NCBI GenBank assembly: GCA_002438845.1
Contig: DJRG01000057.1
Span: 609-62,469 of the forward strand
DNA: 61,861 nucleotides
Origin: Bacteroidales bacterium UBA6366
GTDB lineage: Bacteria > Bacteroidota > Bacteroidia > Bacteroidales > UBA932
Direction of reading: 5' to 3'
Shown here: positions 31,934 to 40,618 of the stretch, piece by piece
Layout: every line of letters starts with the position of its first letter
Position numbering within the stretch: position 1 is the first letter of the stretch
Program-made: the position numbers and the translations under genes
Notes under the pieces: model-generated
Told to the model about the DNA's origin: nothing
What the model saw: the letters and a program-made list of their open reading frames with translations, nothing else
Database searches by the model: none

Positions 31934-32785
31934 ATGTCCAAACAGAAAAAAGGAGGCACCAGCAATAACCTCAGGCTCACAATAGTGGATGATGACACCC
32001 ACGACAAGTTATGGTCAAGGAAATTCACAAGAATCGGCGCGCTCGTGACAGGGATAACAGTCATTGTCGTCACGATTTCCGTCATCTTCTGCCTGATCGC
32101 GTTCACCCCGGTCCGGACCCTGATCCCCGGATATCCGGACGCGCGGACAAAGCACGACGCGATCCAGAATGCGATCAGGATTGATTCCCTGGAGAATGTC
32201 ATCACCAAATGGGAGCTGTATTCAGAGAATCTCCGCAGGGTCATCGACGGCCAGGAACCGCTCAAGATCGACAGTCTGATGGAGGTCAAGAGAAACTCCG
32301 CGTTGACCGCCGCCCAGGTGAAGGAGATTGCGGAGAAGGATTCCCTGCTGAGGAAGGAAGTCACTGACGAGGATAAGTTCGACATCAAGTCAAACTCCTC
32401 AAGGACCCTTCCCATCGAAGGCATGCACTTCTTCACGCCGCTCAAAGGAGTGGTTTCCCAAGGCTACGACAAGGCGCTTCATCCTTACATAGACATCACA
32501 GCCCCGGGCAACTCTGTGGTCATGGCCGTTCTGGACGGCACCGTGATCTCCGACGGGTGGACCGACACGGAAGGCTACACCATAAGAATCCAGCATGAAG
32601 GTGACATCATCTCCGTCTACAAGCACAACCAAAAGCTCATGAAAAAGACAGGGGACAAGGTGACCGCCGGCGCTCCGATAGCGATACTTGGCGGCACAGG
32701 CTCTCTCTCGGACGGGGATCATCTACATTTCGAACTGTGGCACAAGGGCGAGGCTGTCGATCCCACAAAATACATTAGTTTCTGA
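31934..32785 (+). CDS. membrane-anchored M23 peptidase-like protein
   Basis: 283 residues. A cytoplasmic basic N-terminus precedes one membrane helix (about 36-57, LVTGITVIVVTISVIFCLIAF). A helical stalk (IDSLENVITKWELYSENLRRVI) leads to a C-terminal M23 domain. Zinc ligands appear intact: HPYIDITAPGNSVVMAV and DGDHLHFELWHKGE. It is probably a periplasmic endopeptidase or amidase activator of the divisome type (EnvC/NlpD-like); the sequence alone does not decide. Its stop shares a base with the start of dxr, so the two are translationally coupled. Confidence 0.88.
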   Translation: MSKQKKGGTSNNLRLTIVDDDTHDKLWSRKFTRIGALVTGITVIVVTISVIFCLIAFTPVRTLIPGYPDARTKHDAIQNAIRIDSLENVITKWELYSENLRRVIDGQEPLKIDSLMEVKRNSALTAAQVKEIAEKDSLLRKEVTDEDKFDIKSNSSRTLPIEGMHFFTPLKGVVSQGYDKALHPYIDITAPGNSVVMAVLDGTVISDGWTDTEGYTIRIQHEGDIISVYKHNQKLMKKTGDKVTAGAPIAILGGTGSLSDGDHLHFELWHKGEAVDPTKYISF

Positions 32786-33957
32786 TGGAAAAGAGAAGAA
32801 TAGCGATACTCGGCTCGACCGGATCAATAGGCCGGCAGACCCTTGACGTGATAAGGGAGCACAGAGACCTTTTTGAGGTCGAGCTGCTCACATGTCTGGG
32901 CAGTTGGGAGCTCATGGCGGCTCAGGCCAGAGAGTTTGACGTCAACAATGCGGTCATCTGCGACGAGACCAAATACAAGAGTCTTTCCGAGGCTCTGGAC
33001 GGGAGCGACACGAAAGCGTTCGCTGGTATGAAGTCCGTCTGCGATCTGGTGACAAGCGACAGGGTGGACATCGTCGTGGCGGCGATGGTCGGGTTCAGCG
33101 GACTGGCTCCGACCATGGCGGCGATAGGCGCCGGGAAAGTCATCGCGCTGGCCAACAAGGAGACCCTCGTGGCCGCCGGCTCGATCGTGATGGGGATGTC
33201 AAAGAAATTCCACGCTCCGATCCTTCCGGTGGATTCGGAGCATTCGGCGATATTCCAGTGCCTTCTGTCCGCGCAAGGCAATGCGATACACAAGATCCAC
33301 CTTACCGCCTCCGGAGGACCGTTCAGGACATGGGACAAGGACAGGATCAGCGCGGCGACAAAGGACATGGCCCTCAAACATCCGAACTGGAGCATGGGAG
33401 CAAAGATCACAATCGACTCAGCCACAATGATGAACAAAGGCTTTGAGGTGATCGAGGCACGGTGGCTCTTCGACACGCCGGTCGACAGGATCAACGTTGT
33501 CGTGCACCCGGAGTCAATCATCCATTCGATGGTTGAATATGAGGACGGAGCCGTGATCGCCCAGCTCGCCAGCCCGGACATGAGGGAGCCGATCCAGTTC
33601 GCCATCGGGTTCCCGGAGAGGCTTCCGCTGGCGAACAAGAAGCTGGATTTCGCCGAGCTCGGCAACATCTCGTTCTTCAAGCCCGACACGGAGAAGTTCC
33701 CGGCATTGGCTCTGGCCTACAAGGCGATGGAGAGAGGCGGGAATATTCCTTGCGCCATGAACGCCGCCAACGAGGCCGCCGTGGCGGCATTCCTGCAGGA
33801 CAGGATTCCGTTCTATGGCATCTCTGACATCGTCGGAGAATGCATGGAGTGCGCGACGTTCATAGGCGAGCCGTCCGTGGAGGACATATTCAAGACAAAC
33901 GAGGAGATATATTCATTGGCCCAGAGGAAGATCGAGGCCATGGCTAAGAAAGGTTGA
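32785..33957 (+). CDS. dxr: 1-deoxy-D-xylulose 5-phosphate reductoisomerase
   Basis: Second step of the MEP isoprenoid pathway. The 390 residues start with the NADPH motif AILGSTGSIGRQTLDVI. The Mn/substrate region contains PVDSEHSAIFQCL, the flexible loop is LTASGGPFRTW, and MGAKITIDSATMMNKGFEVIEARWLF is diagnostic. It lies between the M23 gene (1-bp overlap) and rseP, an arrangement common in bacteria. Confidence 0.96.
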   Translation: MEKRRIAILGSTGSIGRQTLDVIREHRDLFEVELLTCLGSWELMAAQAREFDVNNAVICDETKYKSLSEALDGSDTKAFAGMKSVCDLVTSDRVDIVVAAMVGFSGLAPTMAAIGAGKVIALANKETLVAAGSIVMGMSKKFHAPILPVDSEHSAIFQCLLSAQGNAIHKIHLTASGGPFRTWDKDRISAATKDMALKHPNWSMGAKITIDSATMMNKGFEVIEARWLFDTPVDRINVVVHPESIIHSMVEYEDGAVIAQLASPDMREPIQFAIGFPERLPLANKKLDFAELGNISFFKPDTEKFPALALAYKAMERGGNIPCAMNAANEAAVAAFLQDRIPFYGISDIVGECMECATFIGEPSVEDIFKTNEEIYSLAQRKIEAMAKKG

Positions 33958-33959
33958 CG

Positions 33960-35297
33960 ATGGTTGTTCTGATGAAGATTCTGCAAGTAATCCTTGCGCT
34001 TTCAATACTTATTATAATCCACGAGTTCGGGCACTTCACGTTCGCGAAGCTTTTCGGAATCCGGGTGGACAAATTCTTCCTGTTCTTCGACGCGGGAGGC
34101 ACCAAGCTGTTCAGCACCAAGGGGAAATGGTTCACAAGAATATTCCCGAAAGCGAAGGATTGGGAGACTGAATATGGCATCGGCTGGCTGCCGCTGGGCG
34201 GTTACTGCAAAATCTGCGGGATGATCGACGAGTCGATGGATCTGGATTCGATGAAAAAGGAGCCGCAGCCATGGGAATTCCGTACCAAGAAGGCCTGGCA
34301 GAGGCTCCTGGTGATGGGAGGAGGGGTGCTCTACAACTTCATGTTCGCCATCCTCGCCTACATCGGCATCATGGCGATCTGGGGGAGCGCCTACATAAGC
34401 AACGAGGGCAGTCAGATCTACACCAACGAGTTGGGCATGGAGCTCGGCTTCCGCAACGGCGACCACATCATAAGGATGGATGAATATGTTCCCGAGAATT
34501 TCGGCATGCTTCAGGCTGATCTGGCCCGCAGGAATGTCAGCAAGGTCACGGTGCTGAGAGACAAGGACACGGTTGACCTCTACATAGACAGGTCTCTGAT
34601 CGGGGCGGTGCTCAACACTCCGGGAGTGTTTGACCTGGCGGTTCCGTTCGTGGTGGACTCGGTGATGAGCGCTTCGGCGAACTCCTCAGCCGGCCTTCGT
34701 CGGGACGACAGGATCATCGCCCTGGACAGTGTCAGCACACCGTTTGTGCAGGATTCAAGGAAATATCTTTCGGAACTCCGAGGCGGCGCCGTCACAGCGA
34801 CAATCCTCCGTGGGGTGGACACGCTTTCAGTCCCGCTACAAGTGGACACGGCCGGCAGGATCGGGATATTCATGAAGATCCCGGGGCTCACGACAAAGGA
34901 ATATTCATTGGCCAGCGCCATCCCGGCAGGGTTCAAACTCACTTTTGAGACCATCGGCGGCTATCTGCGGGATCTGAAGCTGGTGGCGTCGCCAAGCACC
35001 GAGGCCTACAAGTCTGTGGGCAGTTTCATCTCGATCGGGCAGGTGTTCCCGGCAACGTGGGACTGGTACAGGTTTCTGAATATTCTCGCGCTGCTTTCCA
35101 TCATGCTCGGTGTGATGAACCTGCTGCCGATCCCGGCGCTTGACGGCGGACACATCGTGTTCTGTCTCTACGAGATAATCACCGGGCGCAAACCGAGCGA
35201 CAGGTTCCTTGAGGTCGCCCAGATCATAGGAATGTTCTTACTGCTTTTGCTGATGGTGCTGGCGTTCGGAAACGACATCGCAAGGCTTATCCATTAA
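33960..35297 (+). CDS. rseP: RIP metalloprotease RseP (site-2 protease)
   Basis: 446-residue multi-pass protease. The zinc motif HEFGHFTFAK is in the first helix and NLLPIPALDGGHIVF near the C-terminus supplies the third ligand (LDG). A central PDZ-like region spans about 200-300. It cleaves anti-sigma factors and remnant signal peptides in the membrane. A TTG at 33954 extends the frame by two codons. ATG at 33960 or at 33972 (MKILQV) are the realistic starts. The gene overlaps or abuts the dxr stop. Confidence 0.94.
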   Translation: MVVLMKILQVILALSILIIIHEFGHFTFAKLFGIRVDKFFLFFDAGGTKLFSTKGKWFTRIFPKAKDWETEYGIGWLPLGGYCKICGMIDESMDLDSMKKEPQPWEFRTKKAWQRLLVMGGGVLYNFMFAILAYIGIMAIWGSAYISNEGSQIYTNELGMELGFRNGDHIIRMDEYVPENFGMLQADLARRNVSKVTVLRDKDTVDLYIDRSLIGAVLNTPGVFDLAVPFVVDSVMSASANSSAGLRRDDRIIALDSVSTPFVQDSRKYLSELRGGAVTATILRGVDTLSVPLQVDTAGRIGIFMKIPGLTTKEYSLASAIPAGFKLTFETIGGYLRDLKLVASPSTEAYKSVGSFISIGQVFPATWDWYRFLNILALLSIMLGVMNLLPIPALDGGHIVFCLYEIITGRKPSDRFLEVAQIIGMFLLLLLMVLAFGNDIARLIH

Positions 35298-35310
35298 AAA
35301 CCAAAATACA

Positions 35311-36327
35311 ATGAAAAGATTATCAGGAATCGTCTTCGCCACCCTGGCACTGCTCAGCGCGGTGTCGTGCAATAACAACACAAAGCCTCTGCTGCCCAAC
35401 GTCTCGGGCAAGGCCGGAGAAGTCATCATCGTCGTCGGCAAAGACAACTGGGAGGGGAACCTGGGCAACGAGATCGGAGGCCTGCTCGCGAGAGACTGCG
35501 AGTACCTGCCGCAAAGGGAGCCGTTATATTCATTGGTCAACCTTTCCCCTGGTGCGTTCACGGACATGTTCAAACTTCACAGGAACATCGTGATCTTCAA
35601 CATCGACTCGACGGTCGTCAAGCAGGGAGTCGTCTACAGGACTGACGTGTGGGCCCATCCTCAATGCGTGATCCAGATAAACGCCTCGTGCGCCGATTCC
35701 GCTATCGTGGTCCTCGACAAGAACGGAGAGAACATCACAGGGGCCATCGAGCAGGCTGAAAGGAACAGGGTCATCGCCAACACGCTCCTCTACGAGGAAT
35801 CCAAATTAGGTGACGTGGTTGAAAGGATGATCGGAGGAAGGGTGCATTTCCCGATCGGCTACAACCTCAAGAAGGCCACGGACGATTTCATCTGGATAGC
35901 CGACGAAAAGCAGTACAGCACCCAAGGCGTGTTCATCTACAAATACCCGGCCGCCGGCGACGATCCTTTCTCGGAGGAGAACATCATAGCAAGGCGCAAT
36001 GCCTTCCTTAAGGAATATGTTCCCGCCACAGCGGAGAATTCCTACATGACCACAAGCGTGTTCGTCAAACCGGGCATCAAGTTTCTGAAATACCATGACC
36101 TTGATTTTGTGGAGACCAGAGGCCTCTGGGAAGTCTACAACGACTACATGGGAGGGCCGTTCGTGTCCCACTCGTTCTACAGCAAGGACGGCAAGGACAT
36201 CATCGTGCTGGAGGCTTGGGTCTATGCTCCGAAATACGACAAGAGGCAGTATCTAAGGCAGACAGAGTCGCTTTTGTACTCGTTTGAATGGACCAAGGAG
36301 GGAAATGACGGCAAATCGGACAAATAA
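35311..36327 (+). CDS. DUF4837 family lipoprotein
   Basis: 338 residues with lipobox SAVSC (Cys20). The mature protein begins with GEVIIVVGKDNWEGNLGNEIGGLL and keeps the DUF4837 features HRNIVIFNID, FPIGYNLKKATDDFIWIADE and a late WEVYNDYMGGPFVSHSFYS segment. Function is unknown. In Bacteroidota it often follows rseP, as here (13 bp), which hints at envelope-stress or lipoprotein quality roles. Confidence 0.88.
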   Translation: MKRLSGIVFATLALLSAVSCNNNTKPLLPNVSGKAGEVIIVVGKDNWEGNLGNEIGGLLARDCEYLPQREPLYSLVNLSPGAFTDMFKLHRNIVIFNIDSTVVKQGVVYRTDVWAHPQCVIQINASCADSAIVVLDKNGENITGAIEQAERNRVIANTLLYEESKLGDVVERMIGGRVHFPIGYNLKKATDDFIWIADEKQYSTQGVFIYKYPAAGDDPFSEENIIARRNAFLKEYVPATAENSYMTTSVFVKPGIKFLKYHDLDFVETRGLWEVYNDYMGGPFVSHSFYSKDGKDIIVLEAWVYAPKYDKRQYLRQTESLLYSFEWTKEGNDGKSDK

Positions 36328-36339
36328 CGGCCGAATTAT

Positions 36340-36370
36340 TTTGTAAGGTCGAAAATTATCCATATATTTG
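36340..36370 (+). promoter_or_regulatory. promoter of tRNA-Glu / rpsT
   Basis: TTTG (36340-36343), 19 nt, TATATTTG (36363-36370): a perfect consensus 40 bp upstream of tRNA-Glu. No other promoter is evident before rpsT, so tRNA-Glu and rpsT are probably co-transcribed. Confidence 0.8.
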
Positions 36371-36410
36371 CATCCCAATTTGGCGGACGCCTTTTGGGTA
36401 AACCAAGTTT

Positions 36411-36482
36411 GGTGGGTTCGTATAACGGTTAGTACTCGGGATTTTCATTCCCGCAATAGGAGTTCGATTCTCCTACCCACTA
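36411..36482 (+). tRNA. tRNA-Glu (TTC)
   Basis: 72 nt: acceptor GGTGGGT/ACCCACT (first pair G-U), anticodon loop TTTTCAT giving TTC, T arm AGGAG-TTCGATT-CTCCT, discriminator A. It lies 23 bp upstream of rpsT on the same strand. Confidence 0.95.
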
Positions 36483-36505
36483 CTAAATATTAAAAAATAA
36501 AAACG

Positions 36506-36760
36506 ATGGCAAATCACGCATCAGCAAAAAAGGCCAATCGCCAAAGCGAGAGGCGCAGATTGCATAATAAGTATTATGCAAAGACGACGAGGAACGCGAT
36601 ACGCGCGATTCGTAACACTACAGACAAGAAAGCTGCCGAGGATGGCGCTCCTAAGGTCTATAAGATGATTGACAAACTCGCGAAGATCGGGGTCATCCAC
36701 AAGAACAAGGCTGCCAATCTCAAGAGTGGAATCGCTGTTTACATCAACAAACTTGCATAA
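36506..36760 (+). CDS. rpsT: 30S ribosomal protein S20
   Basis: 84-residue basic protein beginning MANHASAKKANRQSERRRLHNKYYAK, typical of S20, which binds 16S rRNA in the body of the small subunit. The A-rich region before the ATG (no clear Shine-Dalgarno) is usual for Bacteroidota ribosomal genes. It is likely transcribed from the tRNA-Glu promoter. Confidence 0.97.
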   Translation: MANHASAKKANRQSERRRLHNKYYAKTTRNAIRAIRNTTDKKAAEDGAPKVYKMIDKLAKIGVIHKNKAANLKSGIAVYINKLA

Positions 36761-36768
36761 AGGAATAT

Positions 36769-36798
36769 CGAAAGGCAGTCTCCCGAGGCTGCCTTTCG
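36769..36798 (+). terminator. hairpin after rpsT
   Basis: CGAAAGGCAG (36769-36778) pairs with CTGCCTTTCG (36789-36798) over a 10-nt loop. No T-run follows, so it may be an attenuator, a processing signal or a weak terminator. Transcription probably continues into tRNA-Pro. Confidence 0.45.
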
Positions 36799-36820
36799 AG
36801 CCGCAGGCCGAAATGGCAAT

Positions 36821-36893
36821 CGGGATGTAGCGCAGTTGGTAGCGCACTACGTTCGGGACGTAGGGGTCGTCCGTTCGAGTCGGATCATCCCGA
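36821..36893 (+). tRNA. tRNA-Pro (CGG)
   Basis: 73 nt: acceptor CGGGATG/CATCCCG, anticodon stem CTACG/CGTAG with loop TTCGGGA giving CGG. T arm is GTCCG-TTCGAGT-CGGAT and the discriminator is A. No own promoter was recognised. Confidence 0.95.
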
Positions 36894-36932
36894 CAAAGGG
36901 TTGGAACTTTCGTTCCGGCCCTTTGTTGTTTT
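36893..36932 (+). terminator. intrinsic terminator after tRNA-Pro
   Basis: ACAAAGGG (36893-36900) pairs with CCCTTTGT (36919-36926), enclosing GGAAC/GTTCC. It is followed by TGTTTTGT. Confidence 0.75.
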
Positions 36933-36942
36933 GTGTGTCTAT

Positions 36943-36974
36943 GTAAAAAAAAGGAAGCGGAGACCGCTTCCTTT
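36943..36974 (-). terminator. intrinsic terminator of the Sus-like operon
   Basis: An 11-bp stem AAAGGAAGCGG / CCGCTTCCTTT with a 3-nt loop (36950-36974) is followed on the minus strand by a run of eight T. It lies about 87 bp past the last gene of the operon (stop at 37061). Confidence 0.85.
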
Positions 36975-36990
36975 CAGATATTCATATATG

Positions 36991-37048
36991 TTCACTTCGA
37001 CAGGTCAGTGACCGACGTGCTCTAGTCATTTCGACAGGCTCAGTGACC
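36991..37048. repeat. two REP-like palindromes between operon end and terminator
   Basis: CACTTCGACAGGTCAGTGACC (ending at 37013) and GTCATTTCGACAGG plus CTCAGTGACC (37025-37048) are direct-oriented copies of the family found inside the SpoIID and HU-CCDC81 genes. Confidence 0.7.
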
Positions 37049-37060
37049 GGAGAGGCCAGA

Positions 37061-39073
37061 TCAAAGCTTCTGCATCAGGATGTTCTCGTAGGTCTTGTCA
37101 CCGACGGCATAGCCGGAATAAGAGGAGCCTTCGAAAAGAAGGAACTTATAGCCGGTGAGGCTGATCTCCGAACCGGCGGTCGTGCGCCAGTGCACAAGGC
37201 CGTCCTCACAGAAGCCGAACTCCAGACTGCTGGTCGGTCCCCAAATTCCAGTGTAAAGGTTGGCTACAAAGCCGAATACCACATTCATGTAGCTGAACTC
37301 TCCGAGATTCTGGGACTGGACACGGATGCAATGCTCCTCCGGAATGTAGGTGCCGGTGATCGAAGGAGAGTACGAGCTGTAGTTGCAAAGCCCCTTGATC
37401 ATCACCGTGTTCTCTCCGGTCTTGATGATGTCCACACGGTAAGACTCGGTCTCGGCCTGATCGCTGCTTGAGGTCTTCACATCGGCGTTCGCGATGTAGG
37501 CACCCGCGAAATCATCAATGCCCATGGCCTCGAACTTGTCAGCCTTGGAAGCCAGCACAGTGGAATCCGTGACATAGACCTTGTCTCCGAACCTGTTGGT
37601 CACCTCGGCGATGACACGGAAAGCGCCACCTTCCGTAAGACCCTGATAATAAAGAGTAAGTCCCTCGGAACTTTCGCTTGACGCCAGGTTCTCCGCATCG
37701 AACTTCGAGCCGATTCCAAGAATCTGGTCAAGAGGATAGTTCTCCTCGTAGTAGTCAAGGACATCCTTGCTCATCATTATGTAACGTACAGAAGATGCGT
37801 TTTTCGTGCGAATCTTCCACACAAGGGTCGAATATGGATCCACACTGTACGGCTCAAGACCGAACTCAAGCACCTTAGGGGCAAAAGTGCCCTCCGGATC
37901 ATAAGTAAAACGGATCGCCACCATCTCGCCAGGCTTGCCCTCAGCATCAAACGGAACCACTATCATCGTGTTGGAAGGCGTGGATGGAGTCCACTGCTGG
38001 GTGTTGTCGGAGAATGTCCGGACATCCTCCCTCTGCCCGAGGCAGATCTGCTTATAAATCTTGTCAAGCGTCTCGGAATCACCTGTGATGTCTCCTTCCA
38101 CAACCACAGCCTTGCATGAGGCAGTGAAGCTGTTGAACTCGTAGGTGAACTTGCCGTCACCCACGTAAGTGGCTGAGACGACAGGATCATTGTCATGGTC
38201 TCCCGCGAAGACTATCTTCTCGACTCCGTAGCCGAACAGACCGTCAGTGACATAGTAGATAAGATTGAGGGTGAAGGTCTGCTTTCCGTCAAACGTGCAA
38301 GGGAAACGATCGTAGTAAGCCTCGTCGCCGAAATACTGCGCGATGTCCGAGACGCAGACATACTCGCCCGTGTCGCTGTAGTAGTACCCGATCGACTGGC
38401 CCGGAACAACGACGGAGTTGTCACTGTTCACCTTGAAGAAGAAGTTGACACCGGCACCCCAATCCAGCAGTCTGAATATGTTGGTGGTGCCTTTGGCCCT
38501 CTCCACAAGCATTCCCCTCTGGTAGCCCTCATAGAACTGGGAGTAGTAATATGTCGCTGTCTGCTGCACCTGCTCGCCATTCTCGGTCGTCCTCATGTAA
38601 GGCTCCCATTCCAGAATAAACGAGGCGCTGAGATCTATGAAGTCACTGTACTGGGTGATGTAGGCCGGATCGTCTCCAAGTTCAGCGTCCCTGCCGATGA
38701 TGCAAAGGGAGGCTGTGACACTGGAGCCGAGCACGACATTCTTCATGTCGACCGTGACAGGAACCTCCACGCTATACTGTCCGTCAGGAATGATGACAGT
38801 GTCGCGCAACGAGAACAGGGACGCGTTCTTGCCGCTCTTCTGGAGAAGCACCTTGTAGGTTCCCTTGTTTCCGTTTCTGGCCAGTTCGACAGTGAAAACT
38901 CCTTCCTCGGTTCCTTGTTCAAACTCTTTGGTAAGGCTCTTCTGGAGAAAATGGATCTCCTTGTTATCCGAGTCATTGGACTTAGCCAGTTCTCCGAACT
39001 GATCCTGGTCGCAAGCGGCCAATGACAGCATGACAGAGACCGAACACAGAAAATATCTCAAAAACTTTTCCAT
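37061..39073 (-). CDS. SusE-like surface lipoprotein following SusCD
   Basis: 670 residues, lipobox SLAAC (Cys21) followed by acidic DQDQFGE, which favours surface export. The N-terminal region has Calx-beta-like strands (GVFTVELARNGNKGTYKVLLQKSG). The middle and C-terminal parts are beta-rich without a recognised catalytic motif. Coming directly after SusD (1-bp overlap), it most likely is the ligand-binding lipoprotein of the complex, in the position of SusE/F-type proteins. Ligand unknown. Confidence 0.65.
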   Translation of the reverse strand: MEKFLRYFLCSVSVMLSLAACDQDQFGELAKSNDSDNKEIHFLQKSLTKEFEQGTEEGVFTVELARNGNKGTYKVLLQKSGKNASLFSLRDTVIIPDGQYSVEVPVTVDMKNVVLGSSVTASLCIIGRDAELGDDPAYITQYSDFIDLSASFILEWEPYMRTTENGEQVQQTATYYYSQFYEGYQRGMLVERAKGTTNIFRLLDWGAGVNFFFKVNSDNSVVVPGQSIGYYYSDTGEYVCVSDIAQYFGDEAYYDRFPCTFDGKQTFTLNLIYYVTDGLFGYGVEKIVFAGDHDNDPVVSATYVGDGKFTYEFNSFTASCKAVVVEGDITGDSETLDKIYKQICLGQREDVRTFSDNTQQWTPSTPSNTMIVVPFDAEGKPGEMVAIRFTYDPEGTFAPKVLEFGLEPYSVDPYSTLVWKIRTKNASSVRYIMMSKDVLDYYEENYPLDQILGIGSKFDAENLASSESSEGLTLYYQGLTEGGAFRVIAEVTNRFGDKVYVTDSTVLASKADKFEAMGIDDFAGAYIANADVKTSSSDQAETESYRVDIIKTGENTVMIKGLCNYSSYSPSITGTYIPEEHCIRVQSQNLGEFSYMNVVFGFVANLYTGIWGPTSSLEFGFCEDGLVHWRTTAGSEISLTGYKFLLFEGSSYSGYAVGDKTYENILMQKL

Positions 39074-40614
39074 TATGGATTCTGATCTTCTTCGTTAATG
39101 TTAGGGTTATTGTTGATTTCATCCTGAGGGATGGTCATCACCCAGTCGTAGGTGTCAGGGTTGGTCAGGTTGATTCCGTTGCCGGACATCGTGGAGATGC
39201 ACTCCTCGGCGAAACCGTCGGAGGTCTTCCTGTCGATTCCCTGGCCGAGACGGCGCACATCGACCAAGCGGCCGAACTCGCCCCAGAGCTCAATCCTCTT
39301 TTGGACAAGGATATTCTCCAGCAGGGAGCCGGTCCATGATGTGGTGAGCGAGCCAAGCATCGTTCCGTCAAGGCCGGAAGCGTCAAAGGTCGCATCCCTC
39401 TTCTGCATCACGGCGTTGAGATACCTGACGGCCTTGTCCTTGTCACCAAGGCGGAGAGCCGCCTCAGCTGCGTCAAAGTAGAACTCCTCGACCCTCATGT
39501 AGATATAGTCCCCCAGCCATGCGGCCACGTTGGTGAACTTGAACTTCTTCGAGACGTACGGAGACTCCTTGTCATCCGGGTCCCACCACGCGCGCCGGAT
39601 GTCACCCGGACGCATCTGCTTGTACAGGCTGGAGTTGATCAGTTTCGGTGCTGACTGGGCATAGGCTCCGTCAACATTGTCCATGTGGGCGAAGAAACTG
39701 GCGTAGCCTCCGGCCTGCTCAGTGTTTTCTATTCCGGCGCCCCACATCACGTTGGCGGCGGAAAGGGAGTTCATCCCGTTCATCAGCTCGGAGGAGCTTC
39801 CGATTGAATATTCCTCAGACTTGATGATCTTCTCAGAAGCGTCCAAAGCGGTTTTCCAGTCTCCCGCGGCCAAGGCCACACGGGCTTTGATGCCAAGGGC
39901 GACATAATAGGAGATGTGAGACTTGGTCCCGCCAAGAGCGGACTCATCACCTTTCTCAAGCAGTCCAAGGGCCGTGTCAAGGTCCGAGTTGATCTGTGCG
40001 AAGACCGTCTCGAGATTCTCACGCTTCTTGCCGATGAAATCCTTGCCTGTAGGCTCGGTGTAGATCGGAACACAAGGATCCGACCAACGGAACTTGTCCT
40101 GCAACGCGCTGTAAGGCGGGCGCGCGAACCAGTTGGCCAGATTGAAATACGACAGGGCACGGATGGCGTAGGCGTTGCCGAGCACATAAGCCACATCGAT
40201 CTCGCTTCCGGTCATGGTCTTCTCGGCGGAGATCACATAGTTGGCGTTGGAAATCCAGGTGTAGTTGGCGTTCCACACATCGTAGGGACGGAAACTGTCC
40301 GAGGTGTAGAACGACTTCACATTGTAGCAGTGGTCGTACCAGAACCATCCGTTGCCCTGGCTCTGCATGATGAAGTCATCAGCCATCGATTCCAGAGCGA
40401 TGTTGTAGGCCGAGATTCCGAAGCACTGATGCGAGTTGCCTCCGGTCGACCAACCGGCGGTCCACATTGTCCTGTAGATTCCATCCACAATCGTGACAGC
40501 CGTTGTGGCGGACTTCAGGAGATCCTCCCCCGAGCCGGAATCCGTAGGCTGGAACTCCAGATTGCAGGAAACGGCGCAGATGGCCGCGGACATTATTGAT
40601 AGTATCTTTCTCAT
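39073..40614 (-). CDS. SusD/RagB-family nutrient-binding lipoprotein
   Basis: 513 residues, lipobox CAVSC (Cys17). The N-terminal GIYRTMWTAGWSTGG, the tetratricopeptide-like helices (AYAIRALSYFNLANWFARPPYSA) and the C-terminal block RIELWGEFGRLVDVRRLGQG...IPQDEINNNPNI are all SusD hallmarks. It forms the lid over the TonB-dependent SusC pore at the cell surface. It lies 4 bp after susC. Confidence 0.94.
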   Translation of the reverse strand: MRKILSIMSAAICAVSCNLEFQPTDSGSGEDLLKSATTAVTIVDGIYRTMWTAGWSTGGNSHQCFGISAYNIALESMADDFIMQSQGNGWFWYDHCYNVKSFYTSDSFRPYDVWNANYTWISNANYVISAEKTMTGSEIDVAYVLGNAYAIRALSYFNLANWFARPPYSALQDKFRWSDPCVPIYTEPTGKDFIGKKRENLETVFAQINSDLDTALGLLEKGDESALGGTKSHISYYVALGIKARVALAAGDWKTALDASEKIIKSEEYSIGSSSELMNGMNSLSAANVMWGAGIENTEQAGGYASFFAHMDNVDGAYAQSAPKLINSSLYKQMRPGDIRRAWWDPDDKESPYVSKKFKFTNVAAWLGDYIYMRVEEFYFDAAEAALRLGDKDKAVRYLNAVMQKRDATFDASGLDGTMLGSLTTSWTGSLLENILVQKRIELWGEFGRLVDVRRLGQGIDRKTSDGFAEECISTMSGNGINLTNPDTYDWVMTIPQDEINNNPNINEEDQNP

Positions 40615-40618
40615 TCAA

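Noticed and set aside
36769..36798. Strong rho-independent terminator after rpsT
   Set aside because: The stem is good but no T-run follows, so it is listed only as a weak hairpin signal.
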